In this document: in pieces, positions 16,147 to 25,743 of the stretch
How the letters are laid out: each line of letters starts with the position of its first letter
Position numbering within the stretch: the stretch's first letter is position 1
Source: an uncultured Victivallaceae bacterium
GTDB taxonomy: Bacteria > Verrucomicrobiota > Lentisphaeria > Victivallales > Victivallaceae
Assembly: GCA_944392655.1 (NCBI GenBank)
Contig: CALXXL010000021.1
Span: 1 to 36,527, forward strand
Length of the DNA stretch: 36,527 nt
Reading direction: 5' to 3'
Notes under the pieces: model-generated
Told to the model about the DNA's origin: nothing
The model's database searches: none
What the model saw: the letters and a program-made list of their open reading frames with translations, nothing else
Program-made: the position numbers and the translations under genes

Positions 16147-18584
16147 TTTTCCTCCTTGTTTTCATCACCGAAAATTATCGGCAATGCCTTTTCAAGCTCA
16201 TCAACCATAATAAATTCCAGAGAGTTGCGTACTTCCTCCGGAATTTCTTCCAGATCTTTCTCGTTTTCTTTCGGCATAATCACAGTTTTGATGCCGGCTC
16301 TCAAGGCCGCCACACTTTTTTCTTTTAATCCGCCAATTGCGGTAACTTTACCGCTTAGCGTGATTTCTCCAGTCATCGACAGGCGCGGCCGCACCCGTTT
16401 TCTGGTGAGTAAAGATACTAATGCCGTAACGATAGTTATACCGGCTGACGGGCCGTCCTTGGGCGTTGCACCATCCGGAACATGGATATGAAAATCGTTC
16501 TGTTCAAATACATCTTTATTTATATTATAATGTCTGGCATGAGCGCGGACATAACTGAATGCAGTTTCCGCACTCTCTTTCATGACATTGCCTAAAGAAC
16601 CGGTGAGTTTCAGCAACCCTTTCCCTGGCATCATAGTAGTTTCTACCGTAAGTATGGTGCCGCCGTAGCTTGTCCATGCCATGCCGATGGCGCATCCGCG
16701 TGCAGGCCGGCTTTTCACTTCGTCCAGAGAATACTTTCTCTGACCGAGCAGTTCATGAACCTCTTTGGGCGTAATTTTGTATTTTGCTTCAGCAGCTGAA
16801 TCACCAGATACAACTTTACGCACGATTTTTCGGCAAATGGATCCGATTACCCGTTCGAGTTCACGCACTCCGGCCTCACGGGTGTAATATGAGATCAGTT
16901 CATCCAGCGCCGCCATGGTAAAGGATATCTGGTTTTTGTTCAGACCGCTTTCCGCAATCTGTCTTTTTACCAGAAACTGTTTGGCAATCATCCGTTTTTC
17001 AGCTCCGGTATATCCGGGCAGGCGGATGATTTCCATACGGTCGAGCAGCGGCGGCGGAATGGTATCAAGAATATTGGCTGTGGCAATAAAGAATACTTTG
17101 CTCAAGTCGTAGTTAAGCTCAATAAAATGATCGTTAAACGCTGAGTTCTGAGCCGGATCAAGCACTTCCAACAGAGCGGATGCCGGATCGCCGCGGTGGT
17201 CACTGCTGAGTTTATCGATTTCGTCAAGCATAAATACGGGGTTGTTCACTCCGACTTTCTTCATATTCTGAATAATTCTTCCCGGCATTGCACCGACATA
17301 TGTCCTGCGGTGGCCTCTTATTTCCGCCTCATCGTGTACCCCGCCAAGAGCCACCCGGATGAATTTCCGGTTCATGGCGCGTGCAATGGATTGCCCCAGA
17401 GAGGTTTTGCCAACACCGGGCGGACCTACCAGGCAGAGAATCGGCGCCTTACCGTCGTTGCGCAGCTTTAATACCGCCAGATAATCCAGAATCCGCTCTT
17501 TTACATCTTGCAAACCATAGTGATCTTCATCCAATACTTTCTGCGCATAATCGATATCAAGTGAAGTGTCGGAATATATCCGCCATGGCAGTGACAGCAG
17601 CCAATCGATATAATTGTAAGCGATGTGATATTCCGGCGACATAGGCGGAATAACTTCGAGTCTTCCAAGTTCTTTGCGTACGGTAGCGATAACTTCGTCC
17701 GGCGCATCCATGAGATTCAGCCGGTTTTCCAGCTCAATTACATCCGGCGTCCGTGAATCTTCACCAAGTTCATTCTGGATTGTGCGCAGTTGTTCCCGCA
17801 GAAAGAACTCCCGCTGCTGCTGTGACAAATTCTGATTTACCTCATTTTGAATATGTATGCCCAGCTGATTGATCTGAGCTTCGCGCATAGTTATCGCGAA
17901 CATGATTTTTGCCCGTTCTCCCAGGTTCGGAGCGGCAAGCACCGCCATCCGTTCGGAGTAGCTCAATCCAAGGGCATCGGCCAGCAGATCAATCTGTCTT
18001 GCCGGATCGGTATAAGAAAGCACCGCCATTTTAACCTCTTCGGAGAGGTTGTTGAGGAACGGTACCAGTTCGGTGAATTTTGCCAGTATCAACTTCATTG
18101 TTGCGGCAACTTCCACCTGATCATACTCCGCCTGAGGCATGGGAGAGTAAACCGCGTTGAAAAATCCGCGCTGATCTTCGCGGATGCTTTTGAGCACAAT
18201 ACGTCTCAAACCGCGAACCAGCAGCCGGACCGAGCCGTCCGGGAAGTTCAGAATCTTGGTTATACGGGCAAGAACCCCTGCTTTGAGTATTTTCCGGTCA
18301 AGGAAGTCAGCTTCGGGAAGCTCAGCATCGGCTATTTCCATAGTACGGACTACGCCGCCTGTGGGAATTTCCGGGAATATGCCGATTTGTCTGTCGCCCA
18401 ACATTACCTTATGCAGCATGGCTACCTGACGGGGATCTTCCACCAGAAGCGAACTCATCACAAAAGGATAGGGGACAATATTTATGCTGTTGAGCAGCGG
18501 AATCTGCATATCGGCGGCAAAATCGCCGACCTTGGCGGAGATATCGCCGGCTACAACTATATTATTATATTTACTGTTGGCCAC
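16140..18584 (-). CDS. lon: ATP-dependent protease Lon
   Basis: Lon is a cytosolic AAA+ serine protease for damaged and regulatory proteins. The LAN substrate-binding domain (about 27-230) precedes the coiled region. Walker A GPPGVGKT is at 387-394, and MLDEIDK (Walker B) lies near 452-458. The proteolytic dyad is Ser713 (PKDGPSAG) and Lys756 (GGLKEK), 43 residues apart as in E. coli Lon. Full length, 814 residues. It is 29 bp after folC. Confidence 0.97.
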   Translation of the reverse strand: MANSKYNNIVVAGDISAKVGDFAADMQIPLLNSINIVPYPFVMSSLLVEDPRQVAMLHKVMLGDRQIGIFPEIPTGGVVRTMEIADAELPEADFLDRKILKAGVLARITKILNFPDGSVRLLVRGLRRIVLKSIREDQRGFFNAVYSPMPQAEYDQVEVAATMKLILAKFTELVPFLNNLSEEVKMAVLSYTDPARQIDLLADALGLSYSERMAVLAAPNLGERAKIMFAITMREAQINQLGIHIQNEVNQNLSQQQREFFLREQLRTIQNELGEDSRTPDVIELENRLNLMDAPDEVIATVRKELGRLEVIPPMSPEYHIAYNYIDWLLSLPWRIYSDTSLDIDYAQKVLDEDHYGLQDVKERILDYLAVLKLRNDGKAPILCLVGPPGVGKTSLGQSIARAMNRKFIRVALGGVHDEAEIRGHRRTYVGAMPGRIIQNMKKVGVNNPVFMLDEIDKLSSDHRGDPASALLEVLDPAQNSAFNDHFIELNYDLSKVFFIATANILDTIPPPLLDRMEIIRLPGYTGAEKRMIAKQFLVKRQIAESGLNKNQISFTMAALDELISYYTREAGVRELERVIGSICRKIVRKVVSGDSAAEAKYKITPKEVHELLGQRKYSLDEVKSRPARGCAIGMAWTSYGGTILTVETTMMPGKGLLKLTGSLGNVMKESAETAFSYVRAHARHYNINKDVFEQNDFHIHVPDGATPKDGPSAGITIVTALVSLLTRKRVRPRLSMTGEITLSGKVTAIGGLKEKSVAALRAGIKTVIMPKENEKDLEEIPEEVRNSLEFIMVDELEKALPIIFGDENKEEKC

Positions 18585-18613
18585 TTTAGTTTTCCTCTCA
18601 ATAAATTAAAGAC

Positions 18614-19900
18614 TCATATATTCAGGGCGGAGTCGTCACCCAGACAATATTGCAGCGCTTCGGCTGCCAGATAGAGCGAACCGGCAATAACTGTCGGGCG
18701 GTGGTCATCATCTAATTTTTTCAATGCTTCCGCCAGATTTACTGCGGTCATAATCTCCAAATCAACGTTATATTCTGCTATTTTTGCCTGCAGCTCATGC
18801 GGAGCCCACGATGGTCTGAATTGATTGGCGATCGGGACAAAAACAATTTTGGCCGCCATTGGAGCAATCAATTGTAATTCCGGCATTACATCCTTGTCTG
18901 CGAATGCACCGAAAATAAAATCTATTTTTTCATTATTATACAATTCGCTAAGAGTCTGGACAAGAGCGGTAACTCCATCCGGATTATGTCCACCGTCAAC
19001 CCAGAGATTCTGGCTGATTTTTTGCATTCTGGCCGGCCATAAAGTTTTGCTTATGCCGTTAAATGCCTGCTGAATATCGAATTTATGCCGTCGGGCCAGA
19101 TATTTTAAAACTTCTGCTGCCAACAGTCCGTTATGGCGTTGAGCCAGACCGGGCAGGGGGATAGTCAAATTATATCCGTCAAAAGTTGTTGTCGAACACA
19201 GTCCTTTGTTGTTCCAGCATGAGAAAGCATTTGTCTCCCGGCATTTTATTAATGTCGAGGCTGACTCTTTTGCACGGTTTTCAATAACGTTCATGGCTTC
19301 ATCCGGCATAATCCCGGCAAAAACAGGTATTCCGGGTTTGATGATCCCCGCTTTTTCCGAGGCTATTTCCGCAATTGTATCTCCGAGATATTTCTGATGA
19401 TCAAGTGCAATATTGGTAATGACAGAGACTTCCGGAGTTACCACATTGGTTGAATCAAGCCTGCCGCCCATACCGGTTTCCAGTACGACAAAGTCAACCT
19501 TTTCATACATGAAATATTTCAGTGCCAATGCGGTAGTCAGCTCAAAATAGGTTACCTTCATGCCTTGTTTTGCGAGCAGACTGGCGGCATCGGCCATTTC
19601 GGACATGATTTTAGCAAAATCGTTTTCGCTTATCGCTTGCCCATTGACCCGGAACCGTTCTCGGATTGAGATTAAATGCGGCGACGAGTAAAAACCGGTT
19701 TTATAACCGCATTCACGCAGACCGCGTTCAATCATGGCGGAGGTCGATCCCTTGCCGTTGGTTCCGGCCACATGGATAAATCTCATGGTGTCAAGATTTA
19801 TACCGGCAGCATCGAATAATGCTTCAGTCTGCTCCAGTCCGAGTTTGATCCCGAACATGGAAAAGGTATCTAAATAATTAAGTGCTTCTGAATAATTCAT
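18614..19900 (-). CDS. folC: folylpolyglutamate synthase / dihydrofolate synthase
   Basis: FolC adds glutamate to dihydropteroate and folates with ATP. The P-loop GTNGKGST is at 46-53. The family segments FELTTALAL, LETGMGGRLDSTN, ITNIALDHQKYLG and WVDGGHNPDG are present. Length of 428 residues is normal for the bifunctional bacterial type. It lies 16 bp after the tolB-like gene and 29 bp before lon. A good ribosome site is lacking, suggesting coupling. Confidence 0.95.
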   Translation of the reverse strand: MNYSEALNYLDTFSMFGIKLGLEQTEALFDAAGINLDTMRFIHVAGTNGKGSTSAMIERGLRECGYKTGFYSSPHLISIRERFRVNGQAISENDFAKIMSEMADAASLLAKQGMKVTYFELTTALALKYFMYEKVDFVVLETGMGGRLDSTNVVTPEVSVITNIALDHQKYLGDTIAEIASEKAGIIKPGIPVFAGIMPDEAMNVIENRAKESASTLIKCRETNAFSCWNNKGLCSTTTFDGYNLTIPLPGLAQRHNGLLAAEVLKYLARRHKFDIQQAFNGISKTLWPARMQKISQNLWVDGGHNPDGVTALVQTLSELYNNEKIDFIFGAFADKDVMPELQLIAPMAAKIVFVPIANQFRPSWAPHELQAKIAEYNVDLEIMTAVNLAEALKKLDDDHRPTVIAGSLYLAAEALQYCLGDDSALNI

Positions 19901-19916
19901 AAAAAACAGGGATGCG

Positions 19917-21116
19917 TCAACGTACCGCTTTAGGAGACCAGCTCGGCATCATCAGCCGGTTTTTGGTCTGCAGCAGCAGTCTGGCATTGCCACTTATGGT
20001 GTCAACAATGTAAAGTGCGGTTTTTCCGCCTGATGTTCTTGCACATACGACATGGCGGCCGTCCGGAGCCCATGATGGAGACTCCCATTCGCCTTCAGCG
20101 GAGGATACGATACGCGGAGCTTCAGCGCCGGTCATATCATTAACCGCCAGCTTGTAACTGCCGTTTACTTTGGCCGAATATACGATTTTATTATTTACCG
20201 ACCAATCCGGAGTTGCGGCTTCGCTGCCAACAGTATTCAGGCGCGTACGGGTTTTTGCCGCAAGATTTACGGTAAACAATTTGGGCACTCTCCCGCCTTC
20301 GTTGGAAACGTAGCAGATGATATCTCCGGCCGGATTCCAGCATGGAGACGCTTCCACCGCATAACCTTTGGTAAGTCTTGTCTGTGATTTGCTGCCGATA
20401 TCTTTAACATACAGCTCCACTGTTTTCTCAAAGCTGCCGACAAAGGCAATGCGTTTGAAATCCGGACTGAACGATACACCAACATTTAATCCAGGAAATG
20501 ATGTCAAAACTCTGGTACTCAGAGGATTGAGTCTGGTTTCAAGGATACTGGTGGATGAGTTGGTATACTTGGTGTAACCGATGCTGGTGGCATCCGGCGA
20601 CCAGGTTGGTTCAACGCACAGAGAGTTGAAGTCGGTAAGTTTCTGAACATCTCCACCGGCAATATCGCAGGTGTATATATTTCTGCGGTTGGCGCCGGTG
20701 TCAACGCAAAATGCTATTTTGCTCTGGCATAGCTCTTTGACATTTTCTTTCGGGAATATAACCGCCAGAACCGCATCCACCACTTTCTTTGCCCCTTCGC
20801 GCGGATTGCTGAAGGTGACGCGGCCGCGAGTTTCTCCGGCTCCGCCAACGGACACTATATATTCGCATGTAGTTGAATTGGCCACACCGCGCAAATCAAA
20901 ATCTGCGCTGCTGGATACCTGTTTGAGCCAGCCGCTGGCTTTTATAAATATCGGCACAAGTTTGTTCAATTCCTCATTGCCGTTTATCCCCATATATTTT
21001 ATAGAGGCTTCGCCACCGGCGCCGGGGGTGAAATTTATAGTGATTGTCTCCACCTGAGCCATAGCGGTGGCTGCGGTAAAGAGAACGGCACACAATAAAA
21101 ACAGTTTTTTCAGCAT
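19917..21116 (-). CDS. periplasmic TolB-like beta-propeller protein
   Basis: A signal peptide (MLKKLFLLCAVLFTAATAMA) precedes an alpha/beta domain of about 110 residues and a WD40-like propeller. The blades show the repeated WSPDATSIGYT, FSPDFKRIAFVG, WNPAGDIICYVS and WAPDGRHVVCA patterns. TolB links Pal and the inner-membrane Tol complex; the domain order here is that of TolB, but no tolQRA or pal gene is in view. ATG21116 is chosen over a GTG three codons upstream. Upstream neighbour paaK ends 25 bp away. Confidence 0.82.
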   Translation of the reverse strand: MLKKLFLLCAVLFTAATAMAQVETITINFTPGAGGEASIKYMGINGNEELNKLVPIFIKASGWLKQVSSSADFDLRGVANSTTCEYIVSVGGAGETRGRVTFSNPREGAKKVVDAVLAVIFPKENVKELCQSKIAFCVDTGANRRNIYTCDIAGGDVQKLTDFNSLCVEPTWSPDATSIGYTKYTNSSTSILETRLNPLSTRVLTSFPGLNVGVSFSPDFKRIAFVGSFEKTVELYVKDIGSKSQTRLTKGYAVEASPCWNPAGDIICYVSNEGGRVPKLFTVNLAAKTRTRLNTVGSEAATPDWSVNNKIVYSAKVNGSYKLAVNDMTGAEAPRIVSSAEGEWESPSWAPDGRHVVCARTSGGKTALYIVDTISGNARLLLQTKNRLMMPSWSPKAVR

Positions 21117-21141
21117 AATAATCACTCTCTCTTTGACGGGA

Positions 21142-22464
21142 TTATTTATTACGGTGGTCGATTACGCGTCTGGCTTTGCCTTCGCTGCGCTGAATGGTCT
21201 GAGGCGCAACGAGTTTCACTTTTACGCGCAGACCGATGGTTCCGGCGATAGCGTCGGTCAATCTCTTCTGCAGAGATTCAAGTTCTCGGATACGGTCAGA
21301 GAAGAGTTCACCGGTAATTTCCACATCCACTTCGATATTATCCATGCCGTTTTCGGTATAAAGAACGATATTGTAGTGCGGCAGAGTTCCATCTACCGAG
21401 AGCAGGGCGGTTTCTATCTGGGACGGGAATACATTTACGCCGCGGATGATGAACATATCGTCCGAACGGCTTGATATGCGGTTGATTCTGCGGATGGTAC
21501 GGCCGCATGCGCATTCTCCCGGTACGATGGATGTGAGGTCGCGGGTACGGTAACGTACCATCGGAATACCCTCTTTGGTGAGTGTAGTAATAACGAGTTC
21601 CCCGACCTCTCCATCAGGCAGAACCTCCAGAGTATCCGGGTCAACGATTTCCGGATAGAAGTGGTCTTCAAATATGTGGAGTCCGGCATGATGTTCACAG
21701 TCGATAGCTACGCCCGGGCCGATAATTTCCGAAAGACCGTAAATGTCAAACGCTTTGATTCCTGCCTCTTCTTCTATACGCTTGCGCATTTCCGGAGTCC
21801 ACGGTTCTGCACCGAATACGCCGACCCGGATTGCCATTTTCCGCATATCGAGTCCCTGTTCCTGCGCAACTTCAATAAGGTGGCAGAAAAAGCTCGGGGT
21901 GCAGCAGATTGCGGTAACTCCGAAGTCATTCATAAGCATAACCTGGCGTTTGGAATTGCCAGCGCTGGTCGGGACAACGGTAGCGCCAAGCGCCTCAACG
22001 CCGCAATGCGCGCCGAGTCCGCCGGTGAAGAGTCCGTAGCCGTACGATACCTGAACGATATCATTTTTGGTAAGACCGCAGCACATGAGCGCTCTTTTCA
22101 TTACTTCGCTCCAGATATTGAGGTCATTCTGGGTATAACCGACTACAATGGGTTTACCGGTGGTGCCGCTGGAGGCGTGCAGACGGACAATTTCGCTCAT
22201 CGGTCTGGCGAAAAGTCCGAACGGGTAATTGTCTCTCAAGTCAGCCTTGATGGTGAACGGCAGTTTGCTTATATCTTCAAGAGATTTTATATCTTCCGGT
22301 TTGACATTGCGTTCATCCATCTTTTTTCTGTATGATGCAACGTTGGCGTAGGTATGCTGTACGGTATGCTGAAGGCGTTTAAGCTGTAAATCACGGAGTA
22401 CATCTTTCTTTAAATAATCTACCGCATTGGCGGAATCAGGCTTCACCATTATATTTTTCTGCAT
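21142..22464 (-). CDS. paaK: phenylacetate-CoA ligase
   Basis: This adenylate-forming enzyme activates phenylacetate or related aryl acids to CoA thioesters. The AMP loop [11 protein letters not shown] is at about 95-105. [34 protein letters not shown] and the C-terminal [19 protein letters not shown] are classic PaaK features. ATG22464 has GGGA upstream, unlike the ATG four codons earlier. Length of 440 residues is normal. In anaerobes such enzymes often work with indolepyruvate oxidoreductase; those genes are not nearby. It is the first gene of a long minus-strand series under its own promoter. Confidence 0.93.
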   Translation of the reverse strand: MQKNIMVKPDSANAVDYLKKDVLRDLQLKRLQHTVQHTYANVASYRKKMDERNVKPEDIKSLEDISKLPFTIKADLRDNYPFGLFARPMSEIVRLHASSGTTGKPIVVGYTQNDLNIWSEVMKRALMCCGLTKNDIVQVSYGYGLFTGGLGAHCGVEALGATVVPTSAGNSKRQVMLMNDFGVTAICCTPSFFCHLIEVAQEQGLDMRKMAIRVGVFGAEPWTPEMRKRIEEEAGIKAFDIYGLSEIIGPGVAIDCEHHAGLHIFEDHFYPEIVDPDTLEVLPDGEVGELVITTLTKEGIPMVRYRTRDLTSIVPGECACGRTIRRINRISSRSDDMFIIRGVNVFPSQIETALLSVDGTLPHYNIVLYTENGMDNIEVDVEITGELFSDRIRELESLQKRLTDAIAGTIGLRVKVKLVAPQTIQRSEGKARRVIDHRNK

Positions 22465-22517
22465 TTTATGTCCCATTGGTTTGAAAGTTTCATTCTCTTA
22501 AATTATACAAAGAAAAT

Positions 22518-22564
22518 AATATAATGGGAGAAAGCGGCTCTTACAAGTTAAAACATCAAGTTAA
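22518..22564 (-). promoter_or_regulatory. promoter of the paaK-to-nudC unit with a direct repeat
   Basis: On the minus strand TTGTAA (22546-22541) and TATATT (22523-22518) are 17 bp apart. On the plus strand CAAGTTAA occurs at 22544-22551 and again at 22557-22564, a perfect 8-bp direct repeat 13 bp apart. One copy touches the -35, and the other overlaps the stop of the upstream phosphatase gene. A regulator site is possible; the promoter assignment is moderate. Confidence 0.45.
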
Positions 22565-24537
22565 TCATAAGTTTTTTGGATCCCGTTAAAGCGTACTGCC
22601 AGCATTGTGATGTCATCATATTGTTCCAGGCCTTCGGCATGTTTGTCAATATCACCGATAATAGAGTTAATGATCTCTGCCGGGGAGGAGCCGGATAGCG
22701 ATTTCAGAGTCTCTTTCAATCGATCAAGCGAGAACTCTTCGCCGGCGTGATTTACCGCCTCAGTTATGCCGTCAGTGTATAAAATCATAGTATCTCCCGG
22801 GGTAAGCCGATATTCATCACAGGCATAAACGTGATCGCTTATCGCCAGTGGTGGCCCTTGAAGTTTGCTGATAGATTTTATCTTGCCGTCTGCCGAGAGA
22901 ATCAGGGGCGGATTGTGTCCGGCATTGGTATATTGAATGGTTCCTTCGGCAAGGTTTATGATGGCAAAAAAATAAGTGACAAACATCATCATATCATTAT
23001 TTTTAGCCAGAGTTCTATTGATCCGGTTTACGATTTCCGCACTGCTTTTTCCCGGAACGGTAATGCCGCGGTGCAGGCTTTGAGTAACCGCCATAAAAAG
23101 AGCCGCCGGGACACCTTTGCCGGAAACGTCGCCGATGGCAACAGCAAGTTCATTCTCGGATATCATAAATACATCGTAAAGATCTCCACCCACCCATTTC
23201 GCGGGGCGCAGCCGGCCGATTGCCTCAATCTCGCCGCCAGCTGTTTTCAATATATCGGCGGATGGTAAAATCCAGTTCTGAATGTCTTTGGCAATTTCTA
23301 ATTCATTTTCAATTTTGTTTTTTGCCGTGGTGGTGATTTTGAGTTCTTCGATATATTGATTGAGAGATTTTAACATCAAACCGAAAGAGCGGTTCAACTG
23401 GCATACCTCATCATCGCCTTTCAAATCCGGCAGGTGAAGATCAAAACGTCCTTCCCCAATCTCTTTTGCCGCGAGATTTAACTGTTGCAGCGGGCGCAAT
23501 GCGCGCATGGTGACGGCAGCGAGCAGAATCATTGCCAGCAATACCGCCGCAGAGGCTAAAAACAGGGCGTGATGCTGTAAATCCTTCAGCGGAGCAAAGA
23601 GTTGTTCCTGGGAGAGCATTACTCCGACAACCCATCCGTTACAAGGTAATTTTGCGTATGCCATGTAATCATTTAATCTTCCTGCGGCATTATAAAAAGG
23701 ATATTCGATACAGTCATTTCCGGAGGTGAAAATCATACGCCAGAATGTCATAAACTCATCGCTGCGGTTCTTGTTGTGCAGCGAGTATTCGCCGATAAAA
23801 CGATCCATCACAACCTTATTGTCCGGGTGGACAACAATTTTTCCGGACCGCGACAGCAGAAAAGGATAACCAACTTCAAATTGAATAATTGAATCCAGAT
23901 AACGGGTAAGGCGTTCAACTGAGATATCAACCGTAACCAATCCGGCAAATTTCTTTTTCCCGTCAGACATTTTTTTGAAGAATGGATATGAGAAAGTGGT
24001 CATTAAAACATTACCGAGACCCTCGTCAAAATAAGGTTCTGACCATGATCCCTTTTCGAGATCGGCATGTTTGTACCAGTCAAATTCAAAATAATTATAG
24101 TTGTCCTCTTCTGAATGCACTGTAATATGCTTATTTTTGCCATTTTCAAAATAGGTGTAAAACATGCAGTATTTCCGGTCGGCATGATGCGCCCATGGCG
24201 CAAAAGCGATACTGGCACCGAAAATTTCCGGCCGCGAACGCTGTAAATCACCGACTGCATCGTCCAGCAGCGAATCGATTTCGTGATCCTTCCAGACGCT
24301 TTCCTCAATGGCAGTGGCCATAACCTTAGCTAAACGTTCCGCTTCGGTCATAATTCCATTCAGCTGGGCGGCACTGGATTCGGTGCTTTTCAGGGCTCTG
24401 GTTCTGATCTCGTTGTGCAGAAAAGTTTTTGCTTCTCGGGTTAAATAAAATACCAGTACAAACAGTACCAGAAGCACAATTGGGGTTATCAGCATTATCT
24501 GGCGTTGGATCAGCGATTTTTTATAGTTGTAACGCAT
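22561..24537 (-). CDS. membrane sensor phosphatase: Cache-HAMP-PP2C (SpoIIE/RsbU type)
   Basis: Domain order in 658 residues: transmembrane helix (about 15-33), an extracytoplasmic dCache-like sensor (about 40-315), a second helix (about 327-347), HAMP linker (350-400), a short coiled coil, and a PP2C-type serine phosphatase (about 440-650). Metal-site motifs are GGDLYDVF, AIGDVSGKGVPAALF, YTNAGHNPP, ILYTDGITEA and QYDDITMLAV. Such RsbU-like proteins dephosphorylate anti-sigma-factor antagonists in response to an external signal. No partner STAS or anti-sigma gene is in the window. The gene starts 8 bp after the hydrolase gene. Confidence 0.9.
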   Translation of the reverse strand: MRYNYKKSLIQRQIMLITPIVLLVLFVLVFYLTREAKTFLHNEIRTRALKSTESSAAQLNGIMTEAERLAKVMATAIEESVWKDHEIDSLLDDAVGDLQRSRPEIFGASIAFAPWAHHADRKYCMFYTYFENGKNKHITVHSEEDNYNYFEFDWYKHADLEKGSWSEPYFDEGLGNVLMTTFSYPFFKKMSDGKKKFAGLVTVDISVERLTRYLDSIIQFEVGYPFLLSRSGKIVVHPDNKVVMDRFIGEYSLHNKNRSDEFMTFWRMIFTSGNDCIEYPFYNAAGRLNDYMAYAKLPCNGWVVGVMLSQEQLFAPLKDLQHHALFLASAAVLLAMILLAAVTMRALRPLQQLNLAAKEIGEGRFDLHLPDLKGDDEVCQLNRSFGLMLKSLNQYIEELKITTTAKNKIENELEIAKDIQNWILPSADILKTAGGEIEAIGRLRPAKWVGGDLYDVFMISENELAVAIGDVSGKGVPAALFMAVTQSLHRGITVPGKSSAEIVNRINRTLAKNNDMMMFVTYFFAIINLAEGTIQYTNAGHNPPLILSADGKIKSISKLQGPPLAISDHVYACDEYRLTPGDTMILYTDGITEAVNHAGEEFSLDRLKETLKSLSGSSPAEIINSIIGDIDKHAEGLEQYDDITMLAVRFNGIQKTYD

Positions 24538-24545
24538 TGTTGTGT

Positions 24546-25361
24546 CTAGGGGTTCCGTGGTTCAGCAGTGAAACTGCCGTTTTGTATAAATGCCAGGGTT
24601 TGCCGGTGTACTTCCTGGTTGAACATCATGAAAGAGTGTCCGCACGGCAGCACAATAAAGTCTCTGGCATTAGGAACTTTGGCTGAATCAATTGTGACAT
24701 GGCGGTCATAACTACCTGCGATTACACCTATTTCATAATTTTCCGGCCAAGGCAGATCATGGATCGGTGAATTGACATCGTCGCTTAAGCCGCGCAGCGG
24801 TTTGACCAGATGATTGGCTGCGCCGGGACAGATCTCCATAATTCTGCGTGCGCTTTCCGAACCGCGATGCGGCGGAGCGAGCATTACGATGCGGTTGAAC
24901 CGTTCGCGCGGAGGATGTTTTTTCTCTGGACTTAGTGCAATTCGTACCAGAATTCCTCCCATTGAGTGGGTTACCAGATTTATTTTGTATCCGGGAAATT
25001 GCTCTGCTATCCGGTTAAGAAATATCCGGAAATCTTCCGCATGGCGGAAAAAGTCATATTTGGTTGTCGGGTAGTCATAAATTACTGCGGTATAACCTTG
25101 TTTTGCAAGAAAACTTGCGAATGAATTCATCACCATCCCCCGGTGGAGCAGACCGTGAATGAGAATGACGATCTCATGGTTGGCCGCAACTCCAGGCGGC
25201 GGATTTTCCACCCGGATATAACGCTGTCGCCCGGCTGCGGCTTTCAGGCCTGCCATGGTATACCGGTTGAGGAAGTTTTTGTCCAGACGGTAGTGGATAA
25301 TTTTCTTTAACAGGTTCATTCTCATAATAATGAAATTTACCACCAAAGTGTTTTTTTTCAA
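24546..25361 (-). CDS. alpha/beta hydrolase, lipase-like
   Basis: A lipase or esterase-type fold of 271 residues. The oxyanion segment ILIHGLLHRG is at 67-75. The nucleophile elbow is THSMGG with Ser133, and the catalytic His242 is in LPCGHSFMMFNQEV. The start is probably TTG25361, 4 bp after a strong GGAGG; ATG at 25325 or 25319 would shorten the protein by 12 or 14 residues and lacks a well-placed ribosome site. A weakly hydrophobic start could associate with the membrane. It is co-transcribed with the sensor phosphatase gene, an unexplained pairing. The substrate is unknown. Confidence 0.82.
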   Translation of the reverse strand: MKKNTLVVNFIIMRMNLLKKIIHYRLDKNFLNRYTMAGLKAAAGRQRYIRVENPPPGVAANHEIVILIHGLLHRGMVMNSFASFLAKQGYTAVIYDYPTTKYDFFRHAEDFRIFLNRIAEQFPGYKINLVTHSMGGILVRIALSPEKKHPPRERFNRIVMLAPPHRGSESARRIMEICPGAANHLVKPLRGLSDDVNSPIHDLPWPENYEIGVIAGSYDRHVTIDSAKVPNARDFIVLPCGHSFMMFNQEVHRQTLAFIQNGSFTAEPRNP

Positions 25362-25379
25362 GAAACCTCCACTCTTTAT

Positions 25380-25428
25380 GCGGTAAAATTGCGGTATGGT
25401 TTGAATTTGTTTTTCAGTGTGATATAAT
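25380..25428 (+). promoter_or_regulatory. promoter of the glutaredoxin-nucleotidase operon, with GCGGTA direct repeat
   Basis: TTGAAT (25401-25406) and TATAAT (25423-25428) are 16 bp apart, and TGA at 25420-25422 gives an extended -10. Just upstream GCGGTA occurs at 25380-25385 and 25391-25396, 11 bp (one helical turn) apart, a plausible activator or repressor site in this divergent region. The repeat is seen; the function is inferred. Confidence 0.55.
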
Positions 25429-25461
25429 ATTTTAAAAATTATTTTCAGGGGTGCGATAAAT

Positions 25462-25728
25462 ATGTTGAAGTTTTACGGTTGGAATCTGTGCCCGCACTGT
25501 CACCGGGCGGCGGAATGGCTGAAAGAACATGGTATTCCGTTTGAGTATTATGAGATTGAGGAACAGCCTGACGAGATTGTCCGCAAAATTGTTGAGGTTA
25601 ACGGCGGAGATGATTGGGTAGTCCCTACATTGGAGTTTGAAGGTAAATGGCGTCCGGGAGAGGTGTTTGACGCAGCAAAACTGGAGCGTGATCTGGCGGC
25701 GTGGGGTATATTTCCCGGGCGCAATTGA
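25462..25728 (+). CDS. glutaredoxin-like thioredoxin-fold protein
   Basis: A complete small thioredoxin fold of 88 residues with the dithiol active site CPHC (Cys10, Cys13) and the cis-proline loop WVVPTLEF. The pattern fits glutaredoxin-like thiol-disulfide oxidoreductases; no signal peptide, so cytosolic. The ribosome site AGGGG precedes the ATG. It is 15 bp upstream of the nucleotidase gene. Confidence 0.88.
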   Translation: MLKFYGWNLCPHCHRAAEWLKEHGIPFEYYEIEEQPDEIVRKIVEVNGGDDWVVPTLEFEGKWRPGEVFDAAKLERDLAAWGIFPGRN

Positions 25729-25743
25729 TATGAGGAGGGAAAT

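Noticed and set aside
17847-18674. 275-codon plus-strand open frame opposite lon
   Set aside because: Shadow of the lon coding frame; no recognisable domain.
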